A DNA stretch of 32,816 bases from an uncultured Draconibacterium sp. (GCF_913063105.1 NZ_CAJXYQ010000028.1:1-32816); one strand, 5' to 3'. Counted from the first letter of the stretch, positions 7,221-15,898 are shown. Notes: generated by a model not told the origin, from the sequence alone. Translations and numbers: made by a program.

Positions 7221-8422
7221 CACTTCGGCAGAGCATCAAAAATGGCAAGTCCTCCTTCCGACGTTTCACGATATTTACTTTGTAAATCAATGCCGGTTTT
7301 GTACATGGTTTCCACTACATCATCAAAACTAATGCGATGGCGGCCATCAGTTAGCAATGCATAATTATTATGCGCAACTGCTCGTTCGGCTGCAAAAGCA
7401 TTACGCTCGATACAAGGAATTTGCACCATCCCTGCAACCGGATCGCAGGTAAGTCCAAGATGATGCTCGAGACCCATTTCTGCCGAATATTCAATCTGGT
7501 AAATTGTTCCTCCCATCATTTGCGTTGCTGCTCCCGAAGCCATGGCGCAGGCAGTTCCAACTTCTCCCTGGCATCCCACCTCTGCTCCTGATATTGAAGC
7601 ATTGGTTTTTACAATGTTGCCAATAAGTCCGGCAGTAGCCAGTGCACGTAATACGGTATTGGTATCGCTTTTATGTATTTTTTTGAAATATTTCAGAACG
7701 GCAGGTAAAACACCACTGGCTCCACAAGTTGGAGCGGCAACAACTTTACCTCCGGCAGCATTTTCTTCTGATACTGCCAGTGCATAAGAGAATAATTGCG
7801 ACCGACGTTTGAAAGGAGTAGCAAAATTATGTCCTTTGGTGTTAAAACTTTGTGCTTTTCGGGGTAGTTTCAATCCTCCGGGAAGCACTCCTTCGGTTTT
7901 TAAACCGCGTTTGATACTCTCGAACATTACCTGCCATACTTCTTCCAAATATTCCCAAATATCAGGCTCTTCGAACTCTGCAACATATTCCCAAAAACTT
8001 TTTCCGTTAAGATTGCACCAGTTTAATATTTCCGACATGGTGCGATGTTCGTATATTTCAGTTGTTTCAGCATTGGTGGTTTCATCAACAATAGCACCAC
8101 CTCCTATGCTGTAACATGTCCATGATGATATTTGCTCGTTATTTGCCGAAAAGGCTTTAAAAATCATGCCATTAGGATGTTTTGGCAAAAAAGTTTTTGG
8201 CTCCCATAAAATTTGCAAAAGCCGATTGCCTAAACTTTGCTGAATGGCAAAATCAGTTAAGTGTCCTTTCCCGGTTGCGGCAAGGCTTCCGTACAATGTA
8301 ACTTCAAAATGATGGGCGCCTGGGTTATCTGCCAAAAATTTATCAGCTGCTTTTTTGGGCCCCATGGTATGGCTACTCGAAGGTCCGTGCCCAATTTTAT
8401 ATATTTCTTTTATCGATTCCAT
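7217..8422 (-). CDS. sdaA: L-serine ammonia-lyase, iron-sulfur, single chain
   Basis: The enzyme turns L-serine into pyruvate and ammonia using a [4Fe-4S] cluster. The 401 residues join the beta (1-150) and alpha parts in one chain. GHGPSSSHTMGPKKA near the N-terminus, APTCGASGVLP (229-240), CQGEVGTACAMASG (284-297) and LTCDPVAGMVQIPCIERN (325-341) are family hallmarks. Cys284, Cys326 and Cys337 have the spacing (42 and 11) of the cluster ligands of the Legionella pneumophila enzyme, and the very last residue is Cys401, matching that enzyme's C-terminal tail cysteine. The gene stands alone, ending tail to tail with the small lipoprotein gene; the stop codons overlap. Confidence 0.95.
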   Translation of the reverse strand: MESIKEIYKIGHGPSSSHTMGPKKAADKFLADNPGAHHFEVTLYGSLAATGKGHLTDFAIQQSLGNRLLQILWEPKTFLPKHPNGMIFKAFSANNEQISSWTCYSIGGGAIVDETTNAETTEIYEHRTMSEILNWCNLNGKSFWEYVAEFEEPDIWEYLEEVWQVMFESIKRGLKTEGVLPGGLKLPRKAQSFNTKGHNFATPFKRRSQLFSYALAVSEENAAGGKVVAAPTCGASGVLPAVLKYFKKIHKSDTNTVLRALATAGLIGNIVKTNASISGAEVGCQGEVGTACAMASGAATQMMGGTIYQIEYSAEMGLEHHLGLTCDPVAGMVQIPCIERNAFAAERAVAHNNYALLTDGRHRISFDDVVETMYKTGIDLQSKYRETSEGGLAIFDALPKC

Positions 8423-8587
8423 TATGCAAAAAATAGTATTACAAATGAAAAATAGAAAAATGAGAAAATCAATGACATGACACTTTTTTAATGGATCTTT
8501 GGAATAAATTTCGGTTAAACAATTTAAAAAAACGTTTAGCAGGTAATTATAATTAATAGTAGCTTTATGCGATTAAAACCAATTAGA

Positions 8588-9712
8588 ATGAAAAAAATAT
8601 TACCCTTACTTATCCTTGTTTTTATCTTTTCTTGTACAACCCAACTAAAAAAAGAAATTGAGATGCCATTTACAAAAGCCGATTTTGAAAGTGTTATTGA
8701 CGGAAAGCCAACCCGTTTGTTTGTTATGGAAAATGAAAACGGAATGCAAGTGGCTTTAACCAATTACGGAGCTAAAATTGTTGCTATTTATGTACCCGAC
8801 AAAAAAGGAAACTTTGCCGATGTCGTCCTTGGGTTTAAATCAATTGATGATTATATGAAATATGGAGCAAGCCATGGAGCAGTTGTTGGTCCGTTTGCCA
8901 ATCGAATAGCAAATGCGAGTTTTGTTATTGATGATGTAAGCTATAATTTTCCGGTAAACAATGGTAAAGCCTGCTTGCACTCGGGGCCTGATAGCTGGTA
9001 CCGAAAAGTTTGGGATGCCGAAAAAAACGGTAATGTTACTGTTTTTAAACTCGGGAGCAGCGATGGAGAGTATGGCTTTCCTGGTAATAAATCGGTAAAA
9101 GTAACTTACTCGCTAACCAATGATAACGAACTAAAAATTGATTATGAACTGACAACAGATAAAGCATGTCATTTTAATTTAACCAACCACAGTTATTTTA
9201 ATTTGAAAGGAGAGGGGAACGGTGATATTTTAAATCATGAAATATTGATAAATGCTGATAGTGTAACACCCGTTGCCAATTCAGAGATGATTCCAACTGG
9301 GGACATTGCTTTGGTTAAAGGAACTGATTTGGATTTTACCACGCCACATGTAATTGGAGCGCGTATTGACAACCCTAACGAGCAATTGCAGTTTGGTAAT
9401 GGTTACGATTTTAACTACGTAATAAATAAAGAGAGTAACGAGTTGGCTTTTGCAGCCAGTGCTTTCGATCCAGAGAGTGGAAGGCTAATGGAAGTATATA
9501 CAACAGAGCCGGGCGTACAACTGTATACCGGGAACTTTTTAAAAGGCCAGGAAATCGGAAAATCCGGGAAGGCTTATGAAAAACGTTTCGGATTTTGTTT
9601 AGAAACCCAACACTTTCCGAATTCGCCTAACCAGGCCAATTTCCCGAGTACATTGCTAAAGCCTGGCGAGCGACTAAAATCAACAACTATTTTTAAGTTT
9701 TCAGTAAAATAA
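8588..9712 (+). CDS. galM: Aldose 1-epimerase (mutarotase), lipoprotein
   Basis: I chose the Met at 8588 rather than 8567 because it gives a clean SPII signal, MKKILPLLILVFIFSC, with lipidated Cys16; the product has 374 residues. Family motifs follow in order: LTNYGAKIVAIYVPD, GPFANRIANA near 105, LHSG at 131, NHSYFNL with catalytic His201, and FCLETQHFPNSPNQ with catalytic Glu339. GalM interconverts alpha and beta anomers of hexoses. A lipoprotein form would act in the periplasm or on the outer membrane, on sugars released outside the cytoplasm, rather than in the Leloir pathway. No sugar transporter or kinase is adjacent. A shared bidirectional terminator separates it from the VOC gene. Confidence 0.93.
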   Translation: MKKILPLLILVFIFSCTTQLKKEIEMPFTKADFESVIDGKPTRLFVMENENGMQVALTNYGAKIVAIYVPDKKGNFADVVLGFKSIDDYMKYGASHGAVVGPFANRIANASFVIDDVSYNFPVNNGKACLHSGPDSWYRKVWDAEKNGNVTVFKLGSSDGEYGFPGNKSVKVTYSLTNDNELKIDYELTTDKACHFNLTNHSYFNLKGEGNGDILNHEILINADSVTPVANSEMIPTGDIALVKGTDLDFTTPHVIGARIDNPNEQLQFGNGYDFNYVINKESNELAFAASAFDPESGRLMEVYTTEPGVQLYTGNFLKGQEIGKSGKAYEKRFGFCLETQHFPNSPNQANFPSTLLKPGERLKSTTIFKFSVK

Positions 9713-9718
9713 GTTCAT

Positions 9719-9752
9719 AAAAAAAGAGACACTTTAAAATGTCTCTTTTTTT
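9719..9752. terminator. Bidirectional terminator between galM and the VOC gene
   Basis: A 10-bp core stem (9721-9730 AAAAAGAGAC with 9741-9750 GTCTCTTTTT), extended by A-T pairs, has T tracts downstream on both strands. It serves both convergent genes. Confidence 0.88.
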
Positions 9753-9757
9753 ATGAT

Positions 9758-10831
9758 TTATTTTTTGTCTTTTACCCGCATAAAACGGAACAATTTCATA
9801 ATCCAGTTCGGAAGGGGATGATAGCCGCGTTTACGCAAGTCGATATACCATCCAATCTTTTTCACAATTGGTATTTTATGTGTTTCAACAAATTCAATTA
9901 AGGTGCCTTCAGGCGCTTGTATATAAGCAAAATTTCCTGCAGCTTCTCCCATGTCGAATGATTCCGTTGCTTTTGCACTATCAACTGTAAACGGATAGCC
10001 AAGCGCTTTTGCTTTTTTTCGAAAATCGTCCATTCCGTTTATATCAAAACACAAATGTATAAATCCCGGATCGCCCCATATTCTTCCCTCGTAAATATCT
10101 TTTGGCTCGTAATCAAATGCCTGAACCAGTTCGATAACCGACTGCCCAAAAAATGGGCTGAATGCACCTTGTTTTACATCGGAATGACGAAGTAAAACCC
10201 TTCTGAATTTTTTGTCGCCGCCGGCAATACCTTTGTAATCCTCAAAAACACCTGTTTTGTCGTAAACAATTTCATCGTACTGAAGAATTTCCTGGTATAC
10301 TTTAAGACTGGTATCCATGTCTTTTACCCCAATTACAGTTCCTAAAACGCCGCCGCTCAACGACTTTTCTTTTTTTCGAAAAACACCTTCCTGGTTTTTA
10401 ATTTCCCAGGAGTTTCCATAAATGTCTTTCATAAAAAAATGATCGTTTCCGGCCGGGTCTTTTGTTATTGGTGTAAGCAGGTTAAGTTTTTCCTGCTTAA
10501 ACTTATTATAAACCGCTTGTACATTTTCGGTTTTAATTTTTCCGATGTTAATTCCCAGGTCGCCAAGTTGAATTTCAAAAGCTATGGGCTCGGGTTTTTT
10601 ACCGGTGTGTTGCCATATTTCAAAGCCACCGCCCCCCTGCATATTAAGCGCTAAAACAGCCCTTCTGTCGCGTGTTTTGCCTGCTGTGTGGGCAAGCATA
10701 AGTTCGGCCGTTGCTTCATCTTCAAACATTTTTATGTCCATCGAGAAATGTTCGCGATACCATTTCCACGCTTCCTGAAGGTTTTCAACTCCAACTCCTA
10801 ACTGCTGAATACCATTAATTTGTGCTTTCAT
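9758..10831 (-). CDS. VOC-superfamily protein with two glyoxalase/dioxygenase-like domains
   Basis: The protein has 357 residues. Two vicinal-oxygen-chelate domains are visible, about 5-150 (INGIQQLGVGVENLQEAWKW to FFMKDIYGNSWEIKN) and 163-320 (GVLGTVIGVKDMDTSLKVYQ to YIQAPEGTLIEFVE), then a basic tail. In domain 2, His256 in GFIHLCFDI and Glu near the end of IEFVE are plausible metal ligands, as in glyoxalases or extradiol dioxygenases. The reaction is unknown. Its start is 19 nt after the stop of the SDR gene, so the two form one unit and may act on the same small molecule (inference). Confidence 0.75.
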   Translation of the reverse strand: MKAQINGIQQLGVGVENLQEAWKWYREHFSMDIKMFEDEATAELMLAHTAGKTRDRRAVLALNMQGGGGFEIWQHTGKKPEPIAFEIQLGDLGINIGKIKTENVQAVYNKFKQEKLNLLTPITKDPAGNDHFFMKDIYGNSWEIKNQEGVFRKKEKSLSGGVLGTVIGVKDMDTSLKVYQEILQYDEIVYDKTGVFEDYKGIAGGDKKFRRVLLRHSDVKQGAFSPFFGQSVIELVQAFDYEPKDIYEGRIWGDPGFIHLCFDINGMDDFRKKAKALGYPFTVDSAKATESFDMGEAAGNFAYIQAPEGTLIEFVETHKIPIVKKIGWYIDLRKRGYHPLPNWIMKLFRFMRVKDKK

Positions 10832-10850
10832 ACCCGCTCAATATTTTCAA

Positions 10851-11645
10851 TTACAGTGGATTTACACGCGAAGCCATGTAATAGTACAAACGCGGCAAAA
10901 ACCGTCTGATATGCACCATTACTACTTCTGTGCCTCCTACTAATATCTCTTTTTTTTCCTTTTTTAATTTTCTGCAAATTATTTTTGCGCATTTTTCAAC
11001 TGCCATGCCGGTGTCCTGGCCTTCGTCCATTTTCGAATGTGTTTTGCCATCTTTGTTAACCGCATTTACCGAAATATTTGTTTTTATGCGTCCGGGAATA
11101 ATTACCGAAACCCGAATGTTATTTTTTGTGTTTTCAGCTCTTAAACTTTCGTAAAAACCGTGCAAGGCCTGTTTTGATGCTGAATAGGAAGAACGATACG
11201 GGAAACCGAATTTACCCACAATACTGGAGGTTACTGCCAGGTGCCCGCCACCGTTTTTAATCATCTCCGGTAAAACCAGTTTCGTTAACGCAATGGTTCC
11301 AAAGTAATTAATTTCAAAAATCTTCCGATCAACTGAAACGGGTGTTTCATGAACAAATGACCGTTGACTGATTCCTCCGAACTGATAGAGCGCATCAACC
11401 TTAATCTTATTTTTGTAAATATAATCTGCTGCATTTTTAACCGATTGTTCGTTGCCTAAATCAAATGGTAGCACAATTGCTGAACATCCGTTTTGTGTAC
11501 ATTGCCGCTCTGTTTCCTTTAAGGCTTTCTCGTTCCTTCCTGAAAGAATAAGTTTTACATCGTATGCCGATAACTCTATGGCCACTGCTTTTCCAATGCC
11601 CGAAGACGCTCCGGTAATCCAAATTGTTTTTCCTGTAAAATCCAT
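10851..11645 (-). CDS. Short-chain dehydrogenase/reductase (SDR)
   Basis: The classical SDR fold is clear in 264 residues. The NAD(P)-binding glycine motif TGASSGIG is at 11-18, and the catalytic residues are Ser140/141 in VTSSIVGK with Tyr154 and Lys158 in YSASK. The usual NNAG after beta-4 is replaced by QFGGIS. ILSGRNEKAL with Arg37 suggests preference for NADP. The C-terminal RRFLPRLYYYMASRVNPL is hydrophobic and basic, resembling membrane-associated DHRS7-like SDRs. Substrate is unknown. The gene leads a two-gene unit with the double-VOC protein and has a good promoter just upstream. Confidence 0.88.
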   Translation of the reverse strand: MDFTGKTIWITGASSGIGKAVAIELSAYDVKLILSGRNEKALKETERQCTQNGCSAIVLPFDLGNEQSVKNAADYIYKNKIKVDALYQFGGISQRSFVHETPVSVDRKIFEINYFGTIALTKLVLPEMIKNGGGHLAVTSSIVGKFGFPYRSSYSASKQALHGFYESLRAENTKNNIRVSVIIPGRIKTNISVNAVNKDGKTHSKMDEGQDTGMAVEKCAKIICRKLKKEKKEILVGGTEVVMVHIRRFLPRLYYYMASRVNPL

Positions 11646-11669
11646 TTAATAAATTCTTTCAGAGTGCCA

Positions 11670-11699
11670 CGAAGATAGCAGAATAATTACGCAGACAAA
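11670..11699 (-). promoter_or_regulatory. Promoter for the SDR-VOC unit
   Basis: On the minus strand TTTG (11696-11699) is followed after 18 nt by TATCTTCG (11670-11677), seven of eight positions of the Bacteroidota -7 form counting the free ones. The predicted start is about 20 nt upstream of the SDR start codon. Confidence 0.55.
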
Positions 11700-11764
11700 A
11701 CGAATACTCCCTATTTTTATGCCCTTTGTTTTAAAAATAGTTAAGATTGTTAAAATCGTTCAAT

Positions 11765-13213
11765 TCAGCTTCTGTTCTGTCTTTCAGGAAAAAGAAAACT
11801 AAAAAGAACAGCCATTAGAAATGCAAGAAAATAACTGGCCAGCCGTTCAGAAATGCCGGTAGGTTCAAGTAACCATGTTTTCCAGGTAACAGCTGATAGT
11901 GTTCCGGTAATTAAGCTGGCAAAAACTCCTGCCCGCGACAGTCGATTCCAGAAAATGAGTAACACGATAGCCGGCCCGAAAGAAGCGCCAATCCCGCTCC
12001 AGGCATATGATACCAAACCATAAACAGTATCTTCCATGGTAATGGCAAGCAAAAAGCCAACAAGCCCCACAGCAAGGGTAAGCAATTTATTGAGTAAGAG
12101 CATTCGCTTTTCTTCAATTTTCTTTTTGGCAACATGAAGGTAAAAATCTTCGGTCATCGACGACGACACTACCATAAGTTGCGATGATGCGGTTGACATC
12201 ATTGCAGAAACGGCTCCCGATAAAAGTATTCCTGCCAGAATTGGATTTAGAAGAGTCATTACCAGTAAGGGCATAATTTTTTCAGCATCGGTGGCTACTG
12301 CTGCCGCTGCTGTGCCCAACAGTCCATTCTGAACCAATTGGTAGCCAATAATCCCAATCATAAACGCACCGGTATAGGCCAATAAGGTCCACGCAATTGC
12401 AAGCCACCTGCTTTGTTGGGTTTCTTTTTTGTTTCGCATAGCCATCATTCGGGTTAGTAGTTGCGGTTGACCTGTATAGCCAAACGCCCAGCTTAATCCG
12501 TTAAGAATTAATAAGCCTCCGGTTGCCTGCTTTACTGTAGAAATGTTTTGTGGAACAAGGTAGTTAGCTTGGGCTATGGCTTCGGCAACATTTATATTGT
12601 TTGAGGCTGCAATGCCTAAGGCAATTATTGGCAAAACCACACAGGTTACCACCATTAATACAGCCTGAAAAGCATCGGTAGCCACCACTGTGATAAAGCC
12701 TCCAAGCATGGTGTAAAGTGTAACCAGTGCCGAGCCGATAACCATTCCCCAAAACGGATCGATATGAAAAGTATCGTTAAAGATTTTGCCGGCTCCACTA
12801 AATTGGGCCGCAATATACAACACAAAAAAGAAGATGATTATTAAGGAGGAAAGAATACCAAAACTTCGCTGTGTGCCACTAAATTTTGCCGAAAATAGCC
12901 CGGGAACGGTGAGTGCTCCGGTTTTTTCGGTGAGGTGTTGCAGCGGTTCAGCCAAAAAAATCCACAAGAACAGAATACCTGAAACACATCCCAAAGCAAC
13001 CCAAATAGCAGCCATTCCCTCGCTGTAGGCATAGCCGGTAAGCCCAAGAAGTAACCAGGCCGATTCTCCTGTTGCCCTTTCGGATAATGCTAATGAAAAA
13101 CCCGATATTTTTTTACCTCCTAAAACAAAGTCGTTATTTGTTTTGGAGCGTTGTGCCGAATAAACCACAATGCCAATCAGTACTACCAGGTAGGCAACAA
13201 ATACAATAATCAT
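11765..13213 (-). CDS. putP: Sodium:solute symporter, PutP (Na+/proline) type
   Basis: The protein has 482 residues with the SSS-family pattern of about 13 helices. The start MIIVFVAYLVVLIGIVVYSAQRSKTNNDFVLGGKKISGFSLALSERATGESAWLLLG region is typical of PutP (FxLGGR followed by the S-rich Na+/substrate helix). Later come TVVATDAFQAVLM and SAVSAMMSTASSQLMVVSSS, the second Na+-site helix in the family. It couples uptake of proline or a related solute to sodium entry. Proline use cannot be proved from sequence; other amino acids are possible. It stands alone, with a near-consensus promoter just upstream. Confidence 0.88.
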   Translation of the reverse strand: MIIVFVAYLVVLIGIVVYSAQRSKTNNDFVLGGKKISGFSLALSERATGESAWLLLGLTGYAYSEGMAAIWVALGCVSGILFLWIFLAEPLQHLTEKTGALTVPGLFSAKFSGTQRSFGILSSLIIIFFFVLYIAAQFSGAGKIFNDTFHIDPFWGMVIGSALVTLYTMLGGFITVVATDAFQAVLMVVTCVVLPIIALGIAASNNINVAEAIAQANYLVPQNISTVKQATGGLLILNGLSWAFGYTGQPQLLTRMMAMRNKKETQQSRWLAIAWTLLAYTGAFMIGIIGYQLVQNGLLGTAAAAVATDAEKIMPLLVMTLLNPILAGILLSGAVSAMMSTASSQLMVVSSSMTEDFYLHVAKKKIEEKRMLLLNKLLTLAVGLVGFLLAITMEDTVYGLVSYAWSGIGASFGPAIVLLIFWNRLSRAGVFASLITGTLSAVTWKTWLLEPTGISERLASYFLAFLMAVLFSFLFPERQNRS

Positions 13214-13240
13214 AAATTAATCGAAATAATGAGATTCGAC

Positions 13241-13270
13241 CAAAGATAAAAAGAAATTGTATGGTAGCAA
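13241..13270 (-). promoter_or_regulatory. Near-perfect Bacteroidota promoter for the symporter gene
   Basis: On the minus strand TTG (13268-13270) is followed after exactly 19 nt by TATCTTTG (13241-13248). The start should be near 13235, about 22 nt before the ATG at 13213. Confidence 0.75.
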
Positions 13271-13346
13271 TTTCGTTGTTGCTCGATTTGGATGGTGTTT
13301 GATGTACCTTATTATGAAATGTTTCGTTTCACCAAAGCAATTTCAA

Positions 13347-14270
13347 TTAGTCGCTAACTTTCTGATTTAAACTCTGAAAACCTTCGCCCAAAATTTCTTT
13401 AGTGTCCATTACCGTAATAAAGGCATCGGGGTCTATTTTGCTTATAAATTCCTGTAAAATAGCTACTTCGCGCCTGCTTACAACGGTGTAAATTATTTGT
13501 TTGTGTTCACCGGTATACATGCCCTCGCCATTTAAATAGGTTCCGCCACGTTCCAAATCAACCAACAATTTTTGTTTTATTTCGCTATGTTTGGCCGAAA
13601 CTATAATTAATGCCTTGTTGTAGCTGGCTCCCTCAATGGTTAAGTCGATAACCTTTCCGGTAATGTAAATTACTATTAATGAATACAGCGGTATTGCCCA
13701 ATCGCCAAAAGCAATTAATCCGAATAGAACAATTACCGAATCAACATAAATCATCAACCTGCCGATTTGAATATGGGTGTATTTGCCAATAATCATGGCA
13801 ATAATATCGGAGCCTCCGGAGGTGGCTCGTGATTTAAAAATTAGCCCCAGGCCAAAGCCTGCAAGCACGCCTGCAAATATGCACGACAATAAAATATCGT
13901 TAACCAATGGAGCGTTCCCAACCGGGCGCATCATGGTAATTAAATCGTTAAATGTGGCGGTAAGTATGGAACCTGTAACTGTTTTTACCCCAAAGCGCGG
14001 ACCCAGGACTTTTATTCCGGTAATTATTAACGGAATATCAATAAGTAAAGCAAATAACCCAACGGGTATACCATCGGGCCAAAAAGAAAAAACGCCTTCG
14101 GTAAGGTAGTGTACAACAATGGCAATACCATAAACGCCACCCGGCACAATTTTATGAGGGGTAATAAAAAATACGAATGAAGCAGCCAGAATAAATGATC
14201 CGGCAATAATCATCAGGTAATCTGTAATCCATTTTTTACTAAAAACCTTATCTTTTGTTAAGAATGCCAT
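13347..14270 (-). CDS. YitT-family membrane protein with C-terminal DUF2179 domain
   Basis: I chose the Met at 14270 (MAFLTKDKVFSKKWITDYLM); the frame opens at 14297, but that codon overlaps a promoter -7 element. The product has 307 residues. An N-terminal hydrophobic half (about 15-205) carries five or so helices, including FFITPHKIVPGGVYGIAIVVHYL and ATSGGSDIIAMII, both YitT hallmarks. The C-terminal soluble DUF2179 domain (about 215-300) includes GGTYLNGEGMYTGEHKQIIYTVVSRRE and DPDAFITVMDTKEILGEGF. YitT proteins are widespread in bacteria, with no firm biochemical role. A perfect 16-bp palindrome stands directly upstream of the start. Confidence 0.88.
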   Translation of the reverse strand: MAFLTKDKVFSKKWITDYLMIIAGSFILAASFVFFITPHKIVPGGVYGIAIVVHYLTEGVFSFWPDGIPVGLFALLIDIPLIITGIKVLGPRFGVKTVTGSILTATFNDLITMMRPVGNAPLVNDILLSCIFAGVLAGFGLGLIFKSRATSGGSDIIAMIIGKYTHIQIGRLMIYVDSVIVLFGLIAFGDWAIPLYSLIVIYITGKVIDLTIEGASYNKALIIVSAKHSEIKQKLLVDLERGGTYLNGEGMYTGEHKQIIYTVVSRREVAILQEFISKIDPDAFITVMDTKEILGEGFQSLNQKVSD

Positions 14271-14271
14271 A

Positions 14272-14287
14272 GCGTAAAATTTTACGC
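14272..14287. promoter_or_regulatory. Perfect 16-bp palindrome, candidate operator of the yitT-like gene
   Basis: GCGTAAAATTTTACGC reads the same on both strands. It begins 2 nt upstream of the start codon and covers the expected transcription start, so a bound repressor would block transcription. As RNA it would form only a poor loopless hairpin. Confidence 0.45.
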
Positions 14288-14296
14288 AAAAAAACA

Positions 14297-14304
14297 CAAA
14301 TTTA
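14297..14304 (-). promoter_or_regulatory. Probable -7 element for the yitT-like gene
   Basis: TAAATTTG on the minus strand matches TAnnTTTG. I see no good TTG partner at the usual distance, so activation by another factor is possible. Confidence 0.4.
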
Positions 14305-14394
14305 ATGGATTTAAAAACAGATAATTGTCAGTAATAGTTTACCACATAAACCCAGGGTGGGGCAGCCTTTAATAAGAATAAGTTTTATACGAAT

Positions 14395-15471
14395 TTAATC
14401 CAATACAAACCGATATGAAATGGTTCCCTGCTGGAAGGCAGGAGCATTCTCATCAATATTAAAGCTGGCTTTCAGAGCTGCCTGTTTGGCTTCGTCCCAA
14501 AAAGCTTTATTTGCAATAGTTGTTCCCCTGGCTCCGGGCTCTGCAGAGGTAACTTTTCCATATTTATCTACCGTAACTTTTACCACAACAATTCCTGCAT
14601 CGTTACCCGGGTAATTGGGTTTTGGCAGCGATTTTGCTGATCGGCCTGAGAGACTAAAGGAAACACCCGATCCCTGGTTGCCTGAACCACTTCCTCCATC
14701 GCCATAATTTCCGGCATTCGGATCGCCTGTTGGTACGCCCTGGTTTCCTCCCGGAAATGTTACCCCCTGGCTGGTTCCCTGTCCACTTCCTGTTCCTCCA
14801 CTTCCTGAGCCACTTTTAGAGAAAGCGCCTTGTGTACGCGAATTAATTTCAGCAATTCTTCGCTCTTCTTCAGCCTTACGCTGGCGCTCTGCTTCTTCAC
14901 GAGCTTTACGTTCTGCTTCTTCGCGTGCTATTCGTTCTGCTTCTTCCTGTTTTTTACGATCTATCTCTTCTTGTTTCTTTCGCTCAATTTCGGCAAGACG
15001 TTTTTGCTCTGCTTCTTCCTCTTGCTGCCGTTTTAACGCTTCCTGTTCTCTTTTTCTTTTAAGTTCCAGTTCTTTTTCAATCCGCTGTTGTTCCTCTTTT
15101 TTCTTTTTTTCTGCCGCATCAATGGCTACTGTTTTTTCGTAGTCTTGAGTCATAGCCACTTCTTTTGCAGGTTGTGGCTCGGGTTGCGAAGTTGGAGGAG
15201 GAGGTGTTTGCTGAACGGGAGTTGATGCCGCTTTTCGTTCAACTGGTTTTGGCGGAGGTGGAGTTTGCTGTTTTTTGCGGGCCGGACTGGGTTCACTTTT
15301 GCCAAAACCATTTGCGGTATTGCCAAAGTTTACCAGAATTCCTTCTTCTCCGGGTAGCGGAAGTGGGGTGAAAAAGCCCAAAACAAGCAATAAAATCAGC
15401 ACAATTACATGAAAAATAATTGTACCAATAAGCCCTTTCTTCTTCTCGCTATATTCCTCTCGCCTTATCAT
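14395..15471 (-). CDS. TonB-family energy transducer with TolA-like coiled-coil stalk
   Basis: The protein has 358 residues in this order: cytoplasmic basic start, one membrane helix (12-34), Pro-rich stretch (61-102), a long Glu/Lys/Arg/Ala coiled coil (about 119-210, with repeats such as KKQEE and AREEAERKA), a Gly/Ser-rich linker (219-270), and a TonB C-terminal domain (280-358, LPKPNYPGNDAGIVVVKVTVDKYGKV). The coiled coil is the feature of TolA, while the C-terminal domain is of TonB type. It would span the periplasm and pass force from ExbB-ExbD to outer-membrane proteins. It begins 11 nt after exbD and is the last gene of the three-gene unit. Confidence 0.9.
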   Translation of the reverse strand: MIRREEYSEKKKGLIGTIIFHVIVLILLLVLGFFTPLPLPGEEGILVNFGNTANGFGKSEPSPARKKQQTPPPPKPVERKAASTPVQQTPPPPTSQPEPQPAKEVAMTQDYEKTVAIDAAEKKKKEEQQRIEKELELKRKREQEALKRQQEEEAEQKRLAEIERKKQEEIDRKKQEEAERIAREEAERKAREEAERQRKAEEERRIAEINSRTQGAFSKSGSGSGGTGSGQGTSQGVTFPGGNQGVPTGDPNAGNYGDGGSGSGNQGSGVSFSLSGRSAKSLPKPNYPGNDAGIVVVKVTVDKYGKVTSAEPGARGTTIANKAFWDEAKQAALKASFNIDENAPAFQQGTISYRFVLD

Positions 15472-15482
15472 TTTAATTTGTT

Positions 15483-15890
15483 TTATTCAGGAGCGGTGGC
15501 CAAAATCATTTTGTACCTGTTCCTGCGGGCAATGTTCATAATTTTTACCACTTCGTTTACCGGCACTGATTGGTCGGCATGCAAAGAGATAAAAATATCA
15601 TCGTTTCCTGTTCCGAATTTATTTTTCAGAAAAGGTTCAATTTCTTTAAAGTTTACACGTTGCAGCTTGTTGTCGTCGTTAATGTAGTATTTTAAATCTG
15701 CTGTTATTGAAATGGTTGTGATTGGCTTGGCTGCCGTTTGATTGCTGCTTTGGGGCAACAATAATTTTAAGGCATTTGGCGCAATCAGTGTAGATGTAAC
15801 CATGAAAAATATGAGCAGAAGAAACACAATATCAGTCATCGACGACATACTAAAAGCAGCATTTACTTTATTTCGCTTTTTTAGTGCCAT
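15483..15890 (-). CDS. exbD: Biopolymer transport protein ExbD/TolR
   Basis: The 135-residue protein has one membrane helix at about 19-37 with the sequence MTDIVFLLLIFFMVTST. Asp20 matches the essential proton-carrying Asp of ExbD/TolR. The periplasmic part (about 40-135) includes DIFISLHADQSVPVNEVVKIMNIARRN, a typical ExbD fold. With ExbB it forms the proton-driven motor for the TonB protein. It begins 8 nt after exbB and is followed after 11 nt by the TonB gene. Confidence 0.93.
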   Translation of the reverse strand: MALKKRNKVNAAFSMSSMTDIVFLLLIFFMVTSTLIAPNALKLLLPQSSNQTAAKPITTISITADLKYYINDDNKLQRVNFKEIEPFLKNKFGTGNDDIFISLHADQSVPVNEVVKIMNIARRNRYKMILATAPE

Positions 15891-15898
15891 AGTTTAAA

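Noticed and set aside
14840..15120. Repetitive DNA in the TonB coiled-coil region as a CRISPR or tandem-repeat array
   Set aside because: The periodicity follows Glu/Lys/Arg/Ala codons of the coiled coil; units are imperfect and stay in frame, with no spacer structure.
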